Part shown: piece by piece, positions 9,144-18,136 of the stretch
Position numbering within the stretch: the first letter of the stretch is position 1
Layout of the letters: the number at the start of each line of letters is the position of its first letter
Notes under the pieces: model-generated
Seen by the model: the letters and a program-made list of their open reading frames with translations, nothing else
Databases searched by the model: none
Told to the model about the DNA's origin: nothing
Position numbers and translations under genes: made by a program
Assembly (NCBI GenBank): GCA_003427395.1
Contig: BFEA01000114.1
Coordinates: 1,415,488-1,453,115, forward strand
From: Chara braunii
Taxonomy: Eukaryota; Streptophyta; Charophyceae; Charales; Characeae
Direction: 5' to 3'
DNA: 37,628 nucleotides

Positions 9144-9965
9144 GCAGGAAGGCTGTAAGCCATTTTGCTTGTGTGGAGTTGCTTCCGCAGGTCTGAATAA
9201 TGCGCTACGGCATGAGTACTCAGGAGCTTATGATTTTTTCCTTCTCCTCTTTTCTCTCTCCCCCTTCCTTCTTTCCCCCCCCTTCTTCCCCATCCCTCTC
9301 CCCCCGTGCAAAACTGCTAAATACGTACGAATGAGCATCACGAAGGAAACAATCTATAGACAGATGCCAATTGGAATATGTATTGTATTTTTTTATTTTT
9401 ATTTTTATGTGGTCCTCGATGGACCACAGATCAAATATATACTGATCACAACAGATACAGTGCACTTGATCTATTTTTAGCCCAAACGGCGAGAAAGGTA
9501 TTGTATTTGCATTGTGAACAGACTTCCACGATGTCACGGGTCTCACTTCACGCATGAACAAACTCAATCCTTCTCCATATGTATTCCGTAATCTGGGGAA
9601 ATAATTACAAAAATAAATTGTCCGTATAAGAGACATCCGGTGCAAGTGCACTGAAAGGCAGGCCTGCAACTTGTGTGTGTGTATCTACTGTCTATCCTCT
9701 GGCCCAGTCCCAACACATACCTGCGGGAGCCCTTGCACCACTCAAAATACAGCAGTGAAATTTCAGTTTTGCCAAAACATCATCACCGGAGAGAACGCGG
9801 TAAGATCGTTTAAAATATAATGTATAACTTGATAGAAGATTGTAAAGTAAGGCTGTTTACACATACGATCTACTCATCTGGGAACTGCTCTGGTGACAGT
9901 CTAAAACAAACACACTCCAACACAACAGTCTGGCACAGGCATGCTTTTCTGTGGAGTTGTCTATA

Positions 9966-9966
<1 letters not shown>
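9144..9966. other. Unassigned intergenic stretch
   Basis: A CT-rich zone at 9240-9306 and AT-rich sequence. The frames on both strands are low-complexity or without family resemblance. No gene, RNA or complete repeat recognised. Confidence 0.45.

Positions 9967-10020
<54 letters not shown>
9967..10020. repeat. (CA)n microsatellite
   Basis: A perfect CA dinucleotide run of about 54 bases that encodes only a His/Thr repeat frame. Confidence 0.97.
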
Positions 10021-10023
<3 letters not shown>

Positions 10024-10249
10024 ATTTTTACGTATGTTTCTTCTTTTTTGTTATTTTCTAAGTACTTTTTAGAGTCCCTAGCTGAGCACCCTCAAGCAGT
10101 GCCAAACAGTCGAGCAGTTGGGTTGCTTCGGCAGTGTCACGTGGTGCTTCGCTGAGTTGCTGCCCGCTGCTATGTGCTGCTTGGGGACAGTCTGCCTTCA
10201 ACATGGGTCAAAGGGTTCATGACCCAAACCATCAATTCTGGGATTCCGC

Positions 10250-10305
10250 AGATTGTCGAGGGTTTAGCCTCCTGATGAGTCGGTGCAACTCCAACAAAAC
10301 AATCT
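10250..10305 (+). ncRNA. Hammerhead-ribozyme-like motif, type III topology, probably inactive
   Basis: The parts occur in order. Stem III 5' strand AGATTGT (10250-10256) is followed by C17 at 10257, giving a GUC cleavage triplet. Stem I is GAGG (10258-10261) with CCTC (10268-10271) and a 6-nt loop. The core CTGATGA is at 10272-10278. Stem II is GTCGG (10279-10283) with CCAAC (10291-10295), a 7-nt loop and one C-A mismatch. AAAA follows at 10296-10299, then ACAATCT, closing a 7-bp stem III. A working hammerhead needs GAAA; here the G12 position is A. Both the G12 change and the stem II mismatch are G-to-A changes in what would have been CpG (CCGACG read as CCAACA), fitting methyl-C decay. Such ribozymes occur in plant retrozymes and Penelope-like elements; no flanking element was recognised. 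Confidence 0.6.
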
Positions 10306-10354
10306 ATCATCATCAGCTTTTATTTTTTTCGATCTTTCGATTTTTTGGGGGACT

Positions 10355-10612
10355 TGCATTTTTTTCTGGTTTGCCTGTTTGGTGGGCTTGCATGTGGTCT
10401 CCAGTGCCCTCCCACCTCCCCCCTGCCCTCCAGCCTATGGTTCACCTCACTGCTTTCGCCTTGATGTCTTTTTGCTTTCTTGGTTTTGGCACGCCTTGAT
10501 GCTTTTCTTGTCTGCTTGGCACCCTTTTGGGACTTGTTTTTTTGGTTTGTCTGCTGGTGTCCTTGCCTGTTGTCTGCCTTCCCGCCTTCCCCATGCCCTC
10601 TAGCCTATATGT
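10355..10612. repeat. Degenerate tandem repeat of pyrimidine-rich units
   Basis: Two related segments, near 10357-10440 and 10530-10612, each run TTTTTYTGGTTTG, then a CCTG/TGGT-rich stretch, then GCCCTCYAGCCTAT. A smaller internal pair (GCCTTGATG-CTTTT) lies near 10458 and 10493. No coding content is supported. Confidence 0.6.
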
Positions 10613-10933
10613 CTGGCACTTTGGAAAGCTGGTCATGAATAACCACTTATGTATGTACGAGGTAGCTTCATGAGAAGTAGTAGAGTGGCAACATACAGCA
10701 TTTGTTTGGTTACGGCAGGGCGGGGTGTACCATGGGTTCCATGGAGTGCATGATGAGTACGCCATGGGATGTACTGGACACACACACACACACATGCCGC
10801 TTCGGCAGCAGATGGGTGTGTGGGCACTTCCTGCTCAACCGCACAAACGTGGGGAACCTTGCACTTTCTATTATATTGCTCATCTATACTTCTTTTGTTT
10901 ATGGATGGTTTGTGATGGTATGTGGAAGGAACG

Positions 10934-10964
10934 AGAGAGAGAGAGAGAGAGTTTGGGGATGTTG

Positions 10965-11042
<78 letters not shown>
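10934..11042. repeat. (GA)n then (CA)n microsatellites
   Basis: A short GA run at 10934-10950 and a long CA run at 10967-11042 interrupted by single G substitutions. The His/Thr and Cys/Val frames here are repeat artefacts. Confidence 0.95.
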
Positions 11043-11043
<1 letters not shown>

Positions 11044-11134
11044 CAAAATTGGGTTCACCACTTCCTATTTAACTGTTACAGCACATATGCAGGGTGTCTT
11101 GCACTTCACAAAGAATCAGTGTTTGGTTTTCTAA

Positions 11135-11306
11135 ACCACCAGTGCTTGAACCACGCATCGGCTGAGAGCCCCTCACCGTGACTTTCGGATGCCGTAAACA
11201 TGACAAAGCCAATTGATAAGATTTATCAACGCCCAGCTGTCACCGAAAGTCACACCGCGTTAATGCGAGGGGGCCGTGGCCGATGTATGGGCCAAGTACA
11301 GGTGGT
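11135..11306. mobile_element. Foldback MITE, ACCACCAGTRCTTG family
   Basis: The left end ACCACCAGTGCTTG and right end CAAGTACAGGTGGT are inverted with two mismatches, flanked by CTAA and TTAA. Much of the 172-bp interior is also inverted (CGTGACTTTCGG against CCGAAAGTCAC; GCATCGGC against GGCCGATG), so the whole element can fold into one long hairpin. Confidence 0.8.
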
Positions 11307-11511
11307 TTAACAGAATAAAGCTACCAAGTCGTTACCTTGAGCTGTGTTTTGTGGGTTTCCACCGGATTATAGCACCTTTTTAAAGTTTTCATGACTTATT
11401 TTAAATCATCATCAGCCCCCATTCACTCACAGGATCGCACAGACGTAAAGTTGTTTGTTTGTTTGTTCTCCTCTTTTTCGGTGACGAATCACCGATGTGA
11501 AACTGTGCTTT

Positions 11512-11710
11512 GGCAGTCAAAAGAAATCGTACAGTTACGCACCTGACTTCTGGACAATGGTACACAGTGTTTCTAGTACTTTTCTAGTACTTTGTACTAT
11601 GTACTACACACATTATATAAGTGTTGATATTAATTAACACTTTAAAATTCTGAAGATTTGAACTCTTTTGACTGCCTATAAAGATCAGCAGATATAGAGT
11701 TCAAATCTTC
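11512..11710. repeat. Nested inverted repeats in AT-rich sequence
   Basis: GAAGATTTGAACTC at 11652-11665 is inverted perfectly as GAGTTCAAATCTTC at 11697-11710. In addition GGCAGTCAAAAGA at 11512-11524 is the exact reverse complement of TCTTTTGACTGCC at 11664-11676. Two overlapping cruciform-capable structures result. No element identity assigned. Confidence 0.75.
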
Positions 11711-11898
11711 CGATCCTCATGGACATTGGATGCCATACATTTAGGGGCTAACTGCCAATAACCCCTTAAAAGAATATAATAAATTAATAATATAATATTA
11801 TTAATAGATTCATAATAATAGCAGAAGAACGAATGATTTAAACATTATAAATAATATAAAATAAAAATATTTTTTTTATTTAACTTCATTATCATTAT

Positions 11899-12195
11899 AG
11901 GCTGTTTCCCCATGCGCCCAGGCATGAATTTTGTGCCCGGACACCCTGGCCACCTGGTTGGGCAGGACCCCGGGCGGGGTGCCAGGTGGCCCCAGTTGAA
12001 AAAAGAAAAATCAAACAATCTGGGAAAAAAAACGACATTGTGTAGAATTGCACTGCAAGCGGATGCCCCATTTACACCCCTCTCCCCCCCCCCCCCCCCC
12101 GTTAAACAGACAACACCAAAAAACAAGAAAAGAGCCCGGACTTGGGCTGCTTTCGTTGGGTGCAGAAAAAGGCCCAGTAAGTTCAGTAACGAGGG

Positions 12196-12229
<34 letters not shown>

Positions 12230-12346
12230 AAAAAAATTCCCGGAGTTTTTAGATGCCCAGTCTTCCCCCGGGCAAGTGGACGGCCGGGCAACCTGCGCAG
12301 GTGCCTGGGCTGGCATGCTTGGCTGGTGCAACCCTGGTCGCCTACA
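11899..12346. mobile_element. GC-ended, A-rich-core MITE-like element
   Basis: The element starts near TAGGCTGTTTCCCC and ends near GGTCGCCTA. Both ends are GC-rich with CCCGGGC, CCAGGCA and GCCTGGGC words, and the core carries a poly-C run (12087-12100) and a long poly-A run (12197-12237). Shared features with 5600-5720 (an identical 14-mer) and 36442-36751 (TAGGC termini, CCCGGGCRRC words) suggest one family. No clear target duplication was found here. Confidence 0.55.
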
Positions 12347-12349
12347 TAG

Positions 12350-12690
12350 TAATAATAATAAGCGAAGAGGCGTACCCTTTTCAGATGCGAGGCTTCTGCC
12401 CACTCTATCTTGAAGTTCTTGGTTGGTAAGACAGACGAGTGGTCTCCAGGATATGGTTCCACTTGATCATCATTAACATCGTTGACGTATTTCTTTTGTT
12501 TACGGCTTCCGCGTGCGGATCTGGTCTTCACATCGAAAAACATCGAGCCAACACGCAAAAACATTTCTCCAGCTCGCCTCTTCCTTCCCTTAATCATCCA
12601 ATTCGTAAGCAAATCTGGGGTCATCGCAACGCTGCTTGTAGGGCGTTGAAAATCTGGTGGCCAGCAAGAATCAACAGAAAAGAAAAGGGG
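12350..12690 (-). CDS. Possible exon remnant, hypothetical protein
   Basis: On the minus strand an open frame has non-repetitive composition over about 100 residues (for example RRAGEMFLRVGSMFFDVKTR and VEPYPGDHSSVLPTKNFK). It begins after a pyrimidine-containing stretch ending CCACCAG that could be a splice acceptor. It runs into the MITE at 11899-12346, whose boundary follows a TAATAATAATAA run. The frame is part of a longer 385-codon open frame, but its other parts are MITE sequence and so not genuine. No family recognised. Confidence 0.35.
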
Positions 12691-12887
12691 AAAACTCAGC
12701 GAGTCAGTGTCAAATTTATTTCCTCTTGTTGCTGCCCCAAGTGCTGGGTTTAGTTCATGTTTCGTGTGTACACACAGGTCCGTGCCATCCAATCCGGAAA
12801 TCTCAGGAGGCCGCACGGTGGCCACATTGAAAAAAAAAAATACTCGAAAGGAAAAGATTAAACCCCCACTAGTGGGACTTAGCCTCT

Positions 12888-13058
12888 GGGGCAAGTCCCA
12901 CAAGCAGAATTGAGGAAACTCAACGCCTGAATCTGGACGTGTTTGTGGAGACGTGCAGAAAATCGCGTTGAGATTCGAATCCTCAACCGTACATCTCCCC
13001 AAACACGTCCAGATTCAGGCATTCAGTTTCCTCAACTTTGCTTGTGGGACTTAGCCCC
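12888..13058. mobile_element. Inverted-repeat element, GAATCTGGAC family copy 2
   Basis: The left arm has GGGGCAAGTCCCACAAGC, GGAAACTCAACGCC and TGAATCTGGACGTGTTTG. The right arm, reverse-complemented, has GGGGCTAAGTCCCACAAGC, GGAAACTGAATGCC and TGAATCTGGACGTGTTTG. The arms are about 60 bp. The GAATCTGGAC-GTTTG core is shared with 6204-6362. Confidence 0.85.
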
Positions 13059-13171
13059 GGGACCACAAAGAGGCAAGGCAAAGAATCACAACTGCATGCC
13101 CTTCAACTTTTTTGAAAATTCCTATTTTATTATTTTCGCTGTGTTTTTAACAAAAAAAAAGAGGGGCCACA

Positions 13172-13280
13172 GCCTTGAGATATCATCATGGGACTGACCG
13201 GTCCCAGGTAATCTGGTTGCATCTGGATTGGAACTTGGGACTGTATTTCGACAGTTCATGGGTGTACCAGCTGGTATTTC
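13172..13280 (-). mobile_element. SINE-like copy, tRNA-derived head
   Basis: Read on the minus strand it contains GCTGGTACACCCATGAA, then AAATACAG, then AAGTTCCAATCCAG and ATTACCTGGG. These align in order with GTTGGTACACCCATGAA, AAATGCAG, GAGTTCGAACCCAG and ATTACCTGGG of the SINE-like element at 8955-9143. Both pol III boxes have decayed. Confidence 0.5.
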
Positions 13281-13799
13281 CCCCCCCTTTTTTTTATGGA
13301 CCACCGAGGGCATACCCAAACTGCGACTTTTTAACTTATTTTTGGGCGTACTTCTGGTCACATACATCCAGGCCTGGCCGCAAGTGCATGTTAGATACAT
13401 TTGAGATACTGCTAGTGTGAGTACGCCCTGAGAGGAGAAGAGAAACAGAAAGAGAGAGAGCAACCACAACACACAAACGACGGGAAGAAAATTACCAACC
13501 ACAGCAAAGATACTCAGGAATCGTTTTTTCTTTTTTTTTAATCCAATTCAAGTACCTGTCAAATCTGGACAGGACGGGCTTTCAGGCCTTTTTTATTATC
13601 ATTAATGATTCATTATTATAGTATTACGGAGGACCCCATAGCAGCCACATCCATGTTCAACGAGGGAACACGCGGGAGCTGGACTCACCAGCAGGTGCGA
13701 TAACTGCTTCAGAAGGTGGGCGATACCGGCTAGGGGTCAGCCAGTAGCATCAGGAGCGAGATTCTTCGATGGGCCAGTCGTTGTGCCTTTCCCCTTCAG

Positions 13800-13985
13800 T
13801 CCCCTTCCTCTATGAAGATCAGCAGTCTCTGCTCAATGCCGCTTGGGGGGACCAACGACCTCCCTCTCTAGGTGGAGGGCGCCAAGTTTGCCCAGGAAGG
13901 TACATGAGGCCAATGGGGATTGAAGTTCATTGAACCCAAGACCTCCTGAATGCCGCTTGCAGGCCTTACCAACTGAGGAACCTAT
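13800..13985 (-). mobile_element. Second tRNA-related SINE-like sequence
   Basis: On the minus strand, TTCCTCAGTTGGTAAGGC resembles a tRNA D-arm/A-box. It is followed about 40 bases later by GGGTTCAATGAAC, resembling a B-box/T-arm. The repeated word AAGCGGCATT occurs in the head and about 115 bases downstream. The body differs from the 8955 family. A functional tRNA is not supported because no acceptor stem closes. Confidence 0.4.
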
Positions 13986-14011
13986 TATTTTCCTTGTTGC
14001 AAGGAGAAGGA

Positions 14012-14045
14012 GGGGGNGGGGGGGGGGGGGGGGGGGGGGGGGGGG
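14012..14045. repeat. Poly-G tract with ambiguous base
   Basis: A homopolymeric G run of about 33 bases containing an N at 14017, likely a sequencing-length ambiguity. Confidence 0.9.
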
Positions 14046-14428
14046 AACCGTGACTGCGAAGGAGACGGGTGCTGATGAGATCCGGGGGCAGGATTGAAAT
14101 TTGAAATGCGGCAGCGGGATCAGGCAGTGGTCCTGTAACTTCTGTTTTTTTGAAGTTTTTTCCCAGCTCATACTCAGAATCAAGCAGGCCCTGAGACAGA
14201 TTATCTCCCTAGACTGGAGAAAGAAAGTAAACAAAGCAACGGGATGTAGAGCCCGGGCTCATTGGTTCAGAAAGCATTGGGAGGCATGCCCACAGCTGGT
14301 ATCAATAGACGGTTGCACAGGGGACATTCTGTTTGGACCTTTTTTTGCAACAATAGGGAAGGTTTGGTCTACCCTCCTGACTGAGGGAGTGCTTTATTGG
14401 TGGACTGTTGTTTTTACTTCGCCTCACG

Positions 14429-15434
14429 TACAATCAGACTCGCTTTCTTTTCCACTTCGCATACATACAAACAGATGGTGATTCACACTGGCACAGTGCG
14501 CCCACTCAAATCTCAGAGATATGGAAAACGAGAACACAGTTCAGATGCGAATTCACTTCAAGAAAAGCTATGGCGCTTCAGCGCCTGCACACACCACTCA
14601 CGTCACAGTGTCCAACACCACTGTATGCACATACGCAACTCTGGATCACCCTGAATACTCCACACGCTTCTCTCTCTTACACAAACACACTAAGCCTATC
14701 TTCCTCCTACAGCGGCTATGGCTTCTCTACTACTACTAGCTATGGCTATATTGTCTCTCTTCAGTCCACTTCGACTTCGGGCGACCTGCAGACCACCTCG
14801 CACAAGACGCTGTAGCAGCGCTTCCGCATGGCTTACGCAGCGAATGAATGAATTGCTGGGCGCTGCTCTTCATTTTGTTTGCCGCTGGCCTGCCCCTTTC
14901 CACCAGGCCCTGGGTGTGCACAGTCCCATACGGTACTTGCTTGACTGGACTGTGACTGACTGGAACCGGTACCGCTGACTGCACGGGGTTGCACTGCCGA
15001 CTCGACGCAGTTGCACTGCCGACTCAACGCAGTTGGGCTTACCACTTGCCCACATGCCTCTGGCTAAACGTGAGACCCTTTCGAAAGGCCACTTCCGGAC
15101 TTTCCGGAAGTCTGTGGACTTGGCCTCTCGAATACTGTAGCAGCTACGACCTTGACCTTTCAGGACTGTCGCAGCTACGACCTTGACCCCTCAGAACACC
15201 AACAGCTACGACCTCTACAAAGCTGTGTTCCCTACTCGACAGACCTACAGATCGAACCCCTACATCTACACAGACCTACGACAGGCATACACCCAACTAC
15301 CGAAACACAGGTCACGGGTTCAAACACTCAGGGGTCAACTCGATACTGTACATGGGTAAGGTGAGGTCTGGACCGTCTGGGGATCAAACTCTAGGGCCCG
15401 CATCTGTGACTGCAAAAAGGTGAAAACCGTTTCA
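14429..15434 (-). repeat. 3' LTR of element A
   Basis: About 1,006 bp, near-identical to 22213-23200 apart from scattered substitutions and small indels (for example an extra GTTGGGCTTACC-like stretch and a 9-bp duplication around GTCTGGACCGTCTGG). On the minus strand it begins TGAAACGG and ends CTGATTGTA, where the other copy ends in CA. The short frames inside it are LTR artefacts. Confidence 0.93.
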
Positions 15435-15446
15435 CTCCCGCCGGCC
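15435..15446 (-). other. Polypurine tract of element A
   Basis: On the minus strand GGCCGGCGGGAG immediately precedes the 3' LTR start TGAAACGG, in the position where plus-strand DNA synthesis is primed. It is shorter and less pure than a typical tract because of C residues. Confidence 0.6.
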
Positions 15447-15472
15447 TAAATTCAAGGTCCTCCGAGAATACT

Positions 15473-15931
15473 TCAGTGTAAGGCAGGACCTTTACCTTTC
15501 TTGTCTCTTTCGTAAGCTCTAACTATGTCGGGAGCTGTCTCTAGAAGTTCTGTTCGCGTGAACCAGCGGGTCGTCTTCTGGCTCTTGGAAGGAAAACCTG
15601 ACTTTGTACTGTTTCTGCGGACGACCTCTACCTCCTGTCCTGAAGACGTCCTCACCTACTATACCATCAATGTCGTATCTTCCATCCATATCCGGAGGGA
15701 TCATGGATCGCCGTGATGGAAACTGTTGACTTGTGACGCAAGGCAACAGCTTTGATGCATGGAACACTGGGTAGGTGTGGAGATGTGCTGGAGTCTCAAT
15801 AGTATAGGACGGTCCATCCTCTCCGCCCTTGACTTCTAAGACTGGCCACGGTCCTCTATACGCAGGCAACAACTTATGTGAGATGTTATCCTCAGGAGCA
15901 AACTCTTTTGACTTGACCCAGACTAAGTCGC
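15473..15931 (-). pseudogene. Element A: Pol C-terminus with chromo-like domain
   Basis: The frame contains LPAYRGPWPVLEV, HLHTYPVFHASKLLP and, near its end, DGIVGEDVFR...QKQYKVRFSFQEPEDDP. HTYPVFHASKLLP is the standard Ty3/gypsy integrase C-terminal motif. The last part resembles the chromodomain-type pattern (E-I ... QYLVKW-Y ... TWEP), with KVRFSF in place of VKWKGY. It lies in a different phase from the upstream integrase, so a frameshift separates them. Its expected role is to steer integration to marked chromatin. Confidence 0.75.
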
Positions 15932-16785
15932 CTACTTGAAACTGCAGGGGCGACGGTGCTTATTAGCTTGCTCTATCATTCTGTGCTGGGCTTTCTTGAG
16001 GTTATCAACAACGGTACTTATCTCTTTCTTGTGCTGTATCGCAAACTCTCGTGTACCGGCCGGCAGCCGCTGAATCTGATCCTGGTTAAGTCCTTCAAAT
16101 GGTCTGCGCGGTCTAAAGGACTTGTGCAGTTCGTTGCGAGTGCGACATGTGGCCAAGTGCACGCTGTTATTGTATGCACTGGCTACCTTTGGGAGCATCT
16201 CATCCCAGTTAATCTGGTCGGGCCTAATGTACATTCTCAGAACTTGTTGCAGGAGCTTGTTCATCTGTTCAGTCTGACCGTTAGTCTCAGGATGACGGCG
16301 AGACGACATCAACAACTTGGAACCATAGACTCTCATTAGTTCCTGCCAGTTCTGACCGGTGAACCTGGTATATCTATCACTAACTATCGGCAGCGGTATA
16401 CCATGCTCACTGACCCAATGGTCAACTTTTGAACTACTAAATTTGTTTGTGCCTCTGCAGGCAAGGGGATAAAAACTGCATACTTGCTAAATCTATCTAC
16501 TATACCCATGACTTGACTTTTGTCGTGCCTACTCTTGACCCCAGCATCCATAAAGTCAATGGACACAGATTCTCCGGGTCTGTCAGGAATAGGCAAGGGT
16601 CTGAGAAGACCAAGAGGGGCTCGCATAGTAGTCTTGTTTCTCTGACAGACTTTACAACTGTGTACATACTTTATGCAGTCGGCCTTCATTCCAGGCCAGA
16701 TACACACGTGAATGAGGTTGGCTAGTGTCTTTTGCCAACCGAAGTGTCCCTCTGTGTCGTGGCATTTCCCTAAGATCAACTATGA
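15932..16785 (-). pseudogene. Element A: integrase (frameshifted)
   Basis: The zinc-binding HHCC domain reads CHDTEGHFGWQKTL...SCKVCQRNK (about 16640-16770). The DDE core has the first Asp in SVSIDFMDAG, the second in IVSDRYTRFTG and the Glu in SSRRHPETNGQTEQ. The middle is broken: the frame carrying the first Asp diverges near 16400-16430, and the second Asp and Glu are in another phase. All three catalytic residues survive in the DNA. SDRY replaces the usual SDRD; that residue is next to the active site, not the catalytic Asp itself. Confidence 0.85.
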
Positions 16786-17455
16786 ATCTCCTCACTGTTG
16801 GGAATGCACAGACGGTCAACTACATTAGTCTTCTCGAATAGTAACCCATCAGTAGTGCAGTAGTCTAGTTCGGACTCTGGGCCTCCCTAACTCTCTTGAG
16901 GAGGTCACTGTAGATAGGATCGTGCGCATACGCTTCTCTAACTTTCTGCTGCAGGTCCCTCCCTATGTCCAGATAGTGAACTATCGCTCCAAAGTAATCA
17001 GCTCTCCTACGTAGAGCGTTCGCAACTACATTGTACTTCCCCTTAACTGGCTTAAGCTCAAAGTCATACTGATCTATCTCTGCGGCCCACCTAGTAAGCT
17101 TAGGTGTCATCTTGGCCTATGTCTTCAGCCACCTTAGAGTCTCGTGGTCTGAATAGACTTTGAAGTGCCTCCCAAGCAAGTAGTGCTTCCAATGATCTAG
17201 TGCTTGCCTAAGAGCGTAGAGTTCCCTCTCATAGGTTGATGTCGCTACCTTCTCTGAAGGCATCCTGGCAGGCATGAACTCTATGGGCCTATATCCATTG
17301 CCATCATCTTGCTGTAAAACAGCACCTATGCCATACTGACTCGCGTCAATGGTAACAACGAAAGGCAGGGACAGATCGACTACCTTAAGGACTGGATACT
17401 CGATCAAAGCCCGCTTCAACTTCTTCAGGGCTGATGTACAGTCCTTGTCTCATTT
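16786..17455 (-). pseudogene. Element A: RNase H domain with nonsense and active-site changes
   Basis: Catalytic motifs are visible: TIDASQYG (Asp), STYERELYAL (Glu), YSDHETL (Asp). The last motif, normally VADALSRR, reads VVANALRRR, replacing the fourth metal-binding Asp by Asn. A TAG stop follows RWLKT (17117-17119). A TGA replaces the Trp of the usual WKW-D motif near 17446-17448, separating the domain from RT. All pieces are in the same phase as RT. Removal of the RNA template strand during reverse transcription is the family role. Confidence 0.9.
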
Positions 17456-18136
17456 CCAGATTGCTTCTTTCTTTAGCAACCTGCGAAGGGGTGCAACGAT
17501 GGTAGAGAAGTTCCTAACGAACTTCCTATAATAATTGGCTAAGCCTAAGAACGACCACAACTCTGTCAACGTGCGGGGCGTTGGCCAATCTCTGATCGCT
17601 GATATCTTGCTATCTTCAAGTTTTATGTCGTCTCCGTCTAAGACGTGACCCAAGTACAAAACCTGTGTCTTGGACCATTCACACTTCTTTGCGTTGATCT
17701 TGAAGTTAGCTTTTCTAAGCTTCTCCAAGACCTGCCTCAGATGGCCCTCATGCTCCTGGAGGGTCTTTCTAAAAACTAGAATATCATCTAAGTACACTAC
17801 TACGAATGCTGCTGGCGCATTGGTCAGTCCAAAGGGCATAAGTATAAACTCGTAGTGCCCATATCTAGTCCGGAATGTTGTCTTATACTGATCATCAGGA
17901 TGAACCTCTATCTGATGATAGACGGACTTCAAGTCTATCTTTGAGAAATATTTCCAGCCCTGCACCCGATCCAACAAATCATATATACGGGGCAATGGTT
18001 CTGCATTCTTCACTGTGATAGCATTAAGACCCCTATACATTCTAAGCCCTTCCTCCTTCTTGGGGACAAAAAGAACAGGTGCTCCAAAAGGAGATGAACT
18101 GGGCCTAATCCAACCCTTTTCGAGGAGCTCGTCTAA
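17450..18136 (-). pseudogene. Element A: reverse transcriptase with internal deletions
   Basis: Motifs in order: KGWIRPSSSPFGAPVLFV, LRMYRGLNAITVKN, YFSKIDLKSVYHQIEV (motif A Asp), MPFGLTNAPA, VVVYLDDILVF (YLDD box), VLYLGHVL, LGLANYYRKFV. Two in-frame losses are apparent against the family pattern. LRM-(three residues)-YRGLN lacks the usual C-x-D, and NAPA joins directly to FVVVYLDD, removing about 18 residues of the fingers/palm linker. A TAG at 18134-18136 lies just upstream. The protein could not be active even if read through. Confidence 0.9.

Noticed and set aside
9820-11134. Frames with His/Thr or Cys/Val repeats
   Set aside because: Produced by (CA)n microsatellites.
11845-13002. 385-codon minus-strand open frame as a gene
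   Set aside because: It spans two MITE-like elements and poly-Phe/poly-Tyr encoded by homopolymer and trinucleotide runs; only a middle part looks exon-like.
14069-14106. Second hammerhead-like core: CTGATGA, GATCC/GGATT stem II and GAAA
   Set aside because: The core and stem II look good, but no GUH-type cleavage triplet with pairing stems I and III could be found: the possible stem III leaves G at the cleavage position and stem I does not pair.
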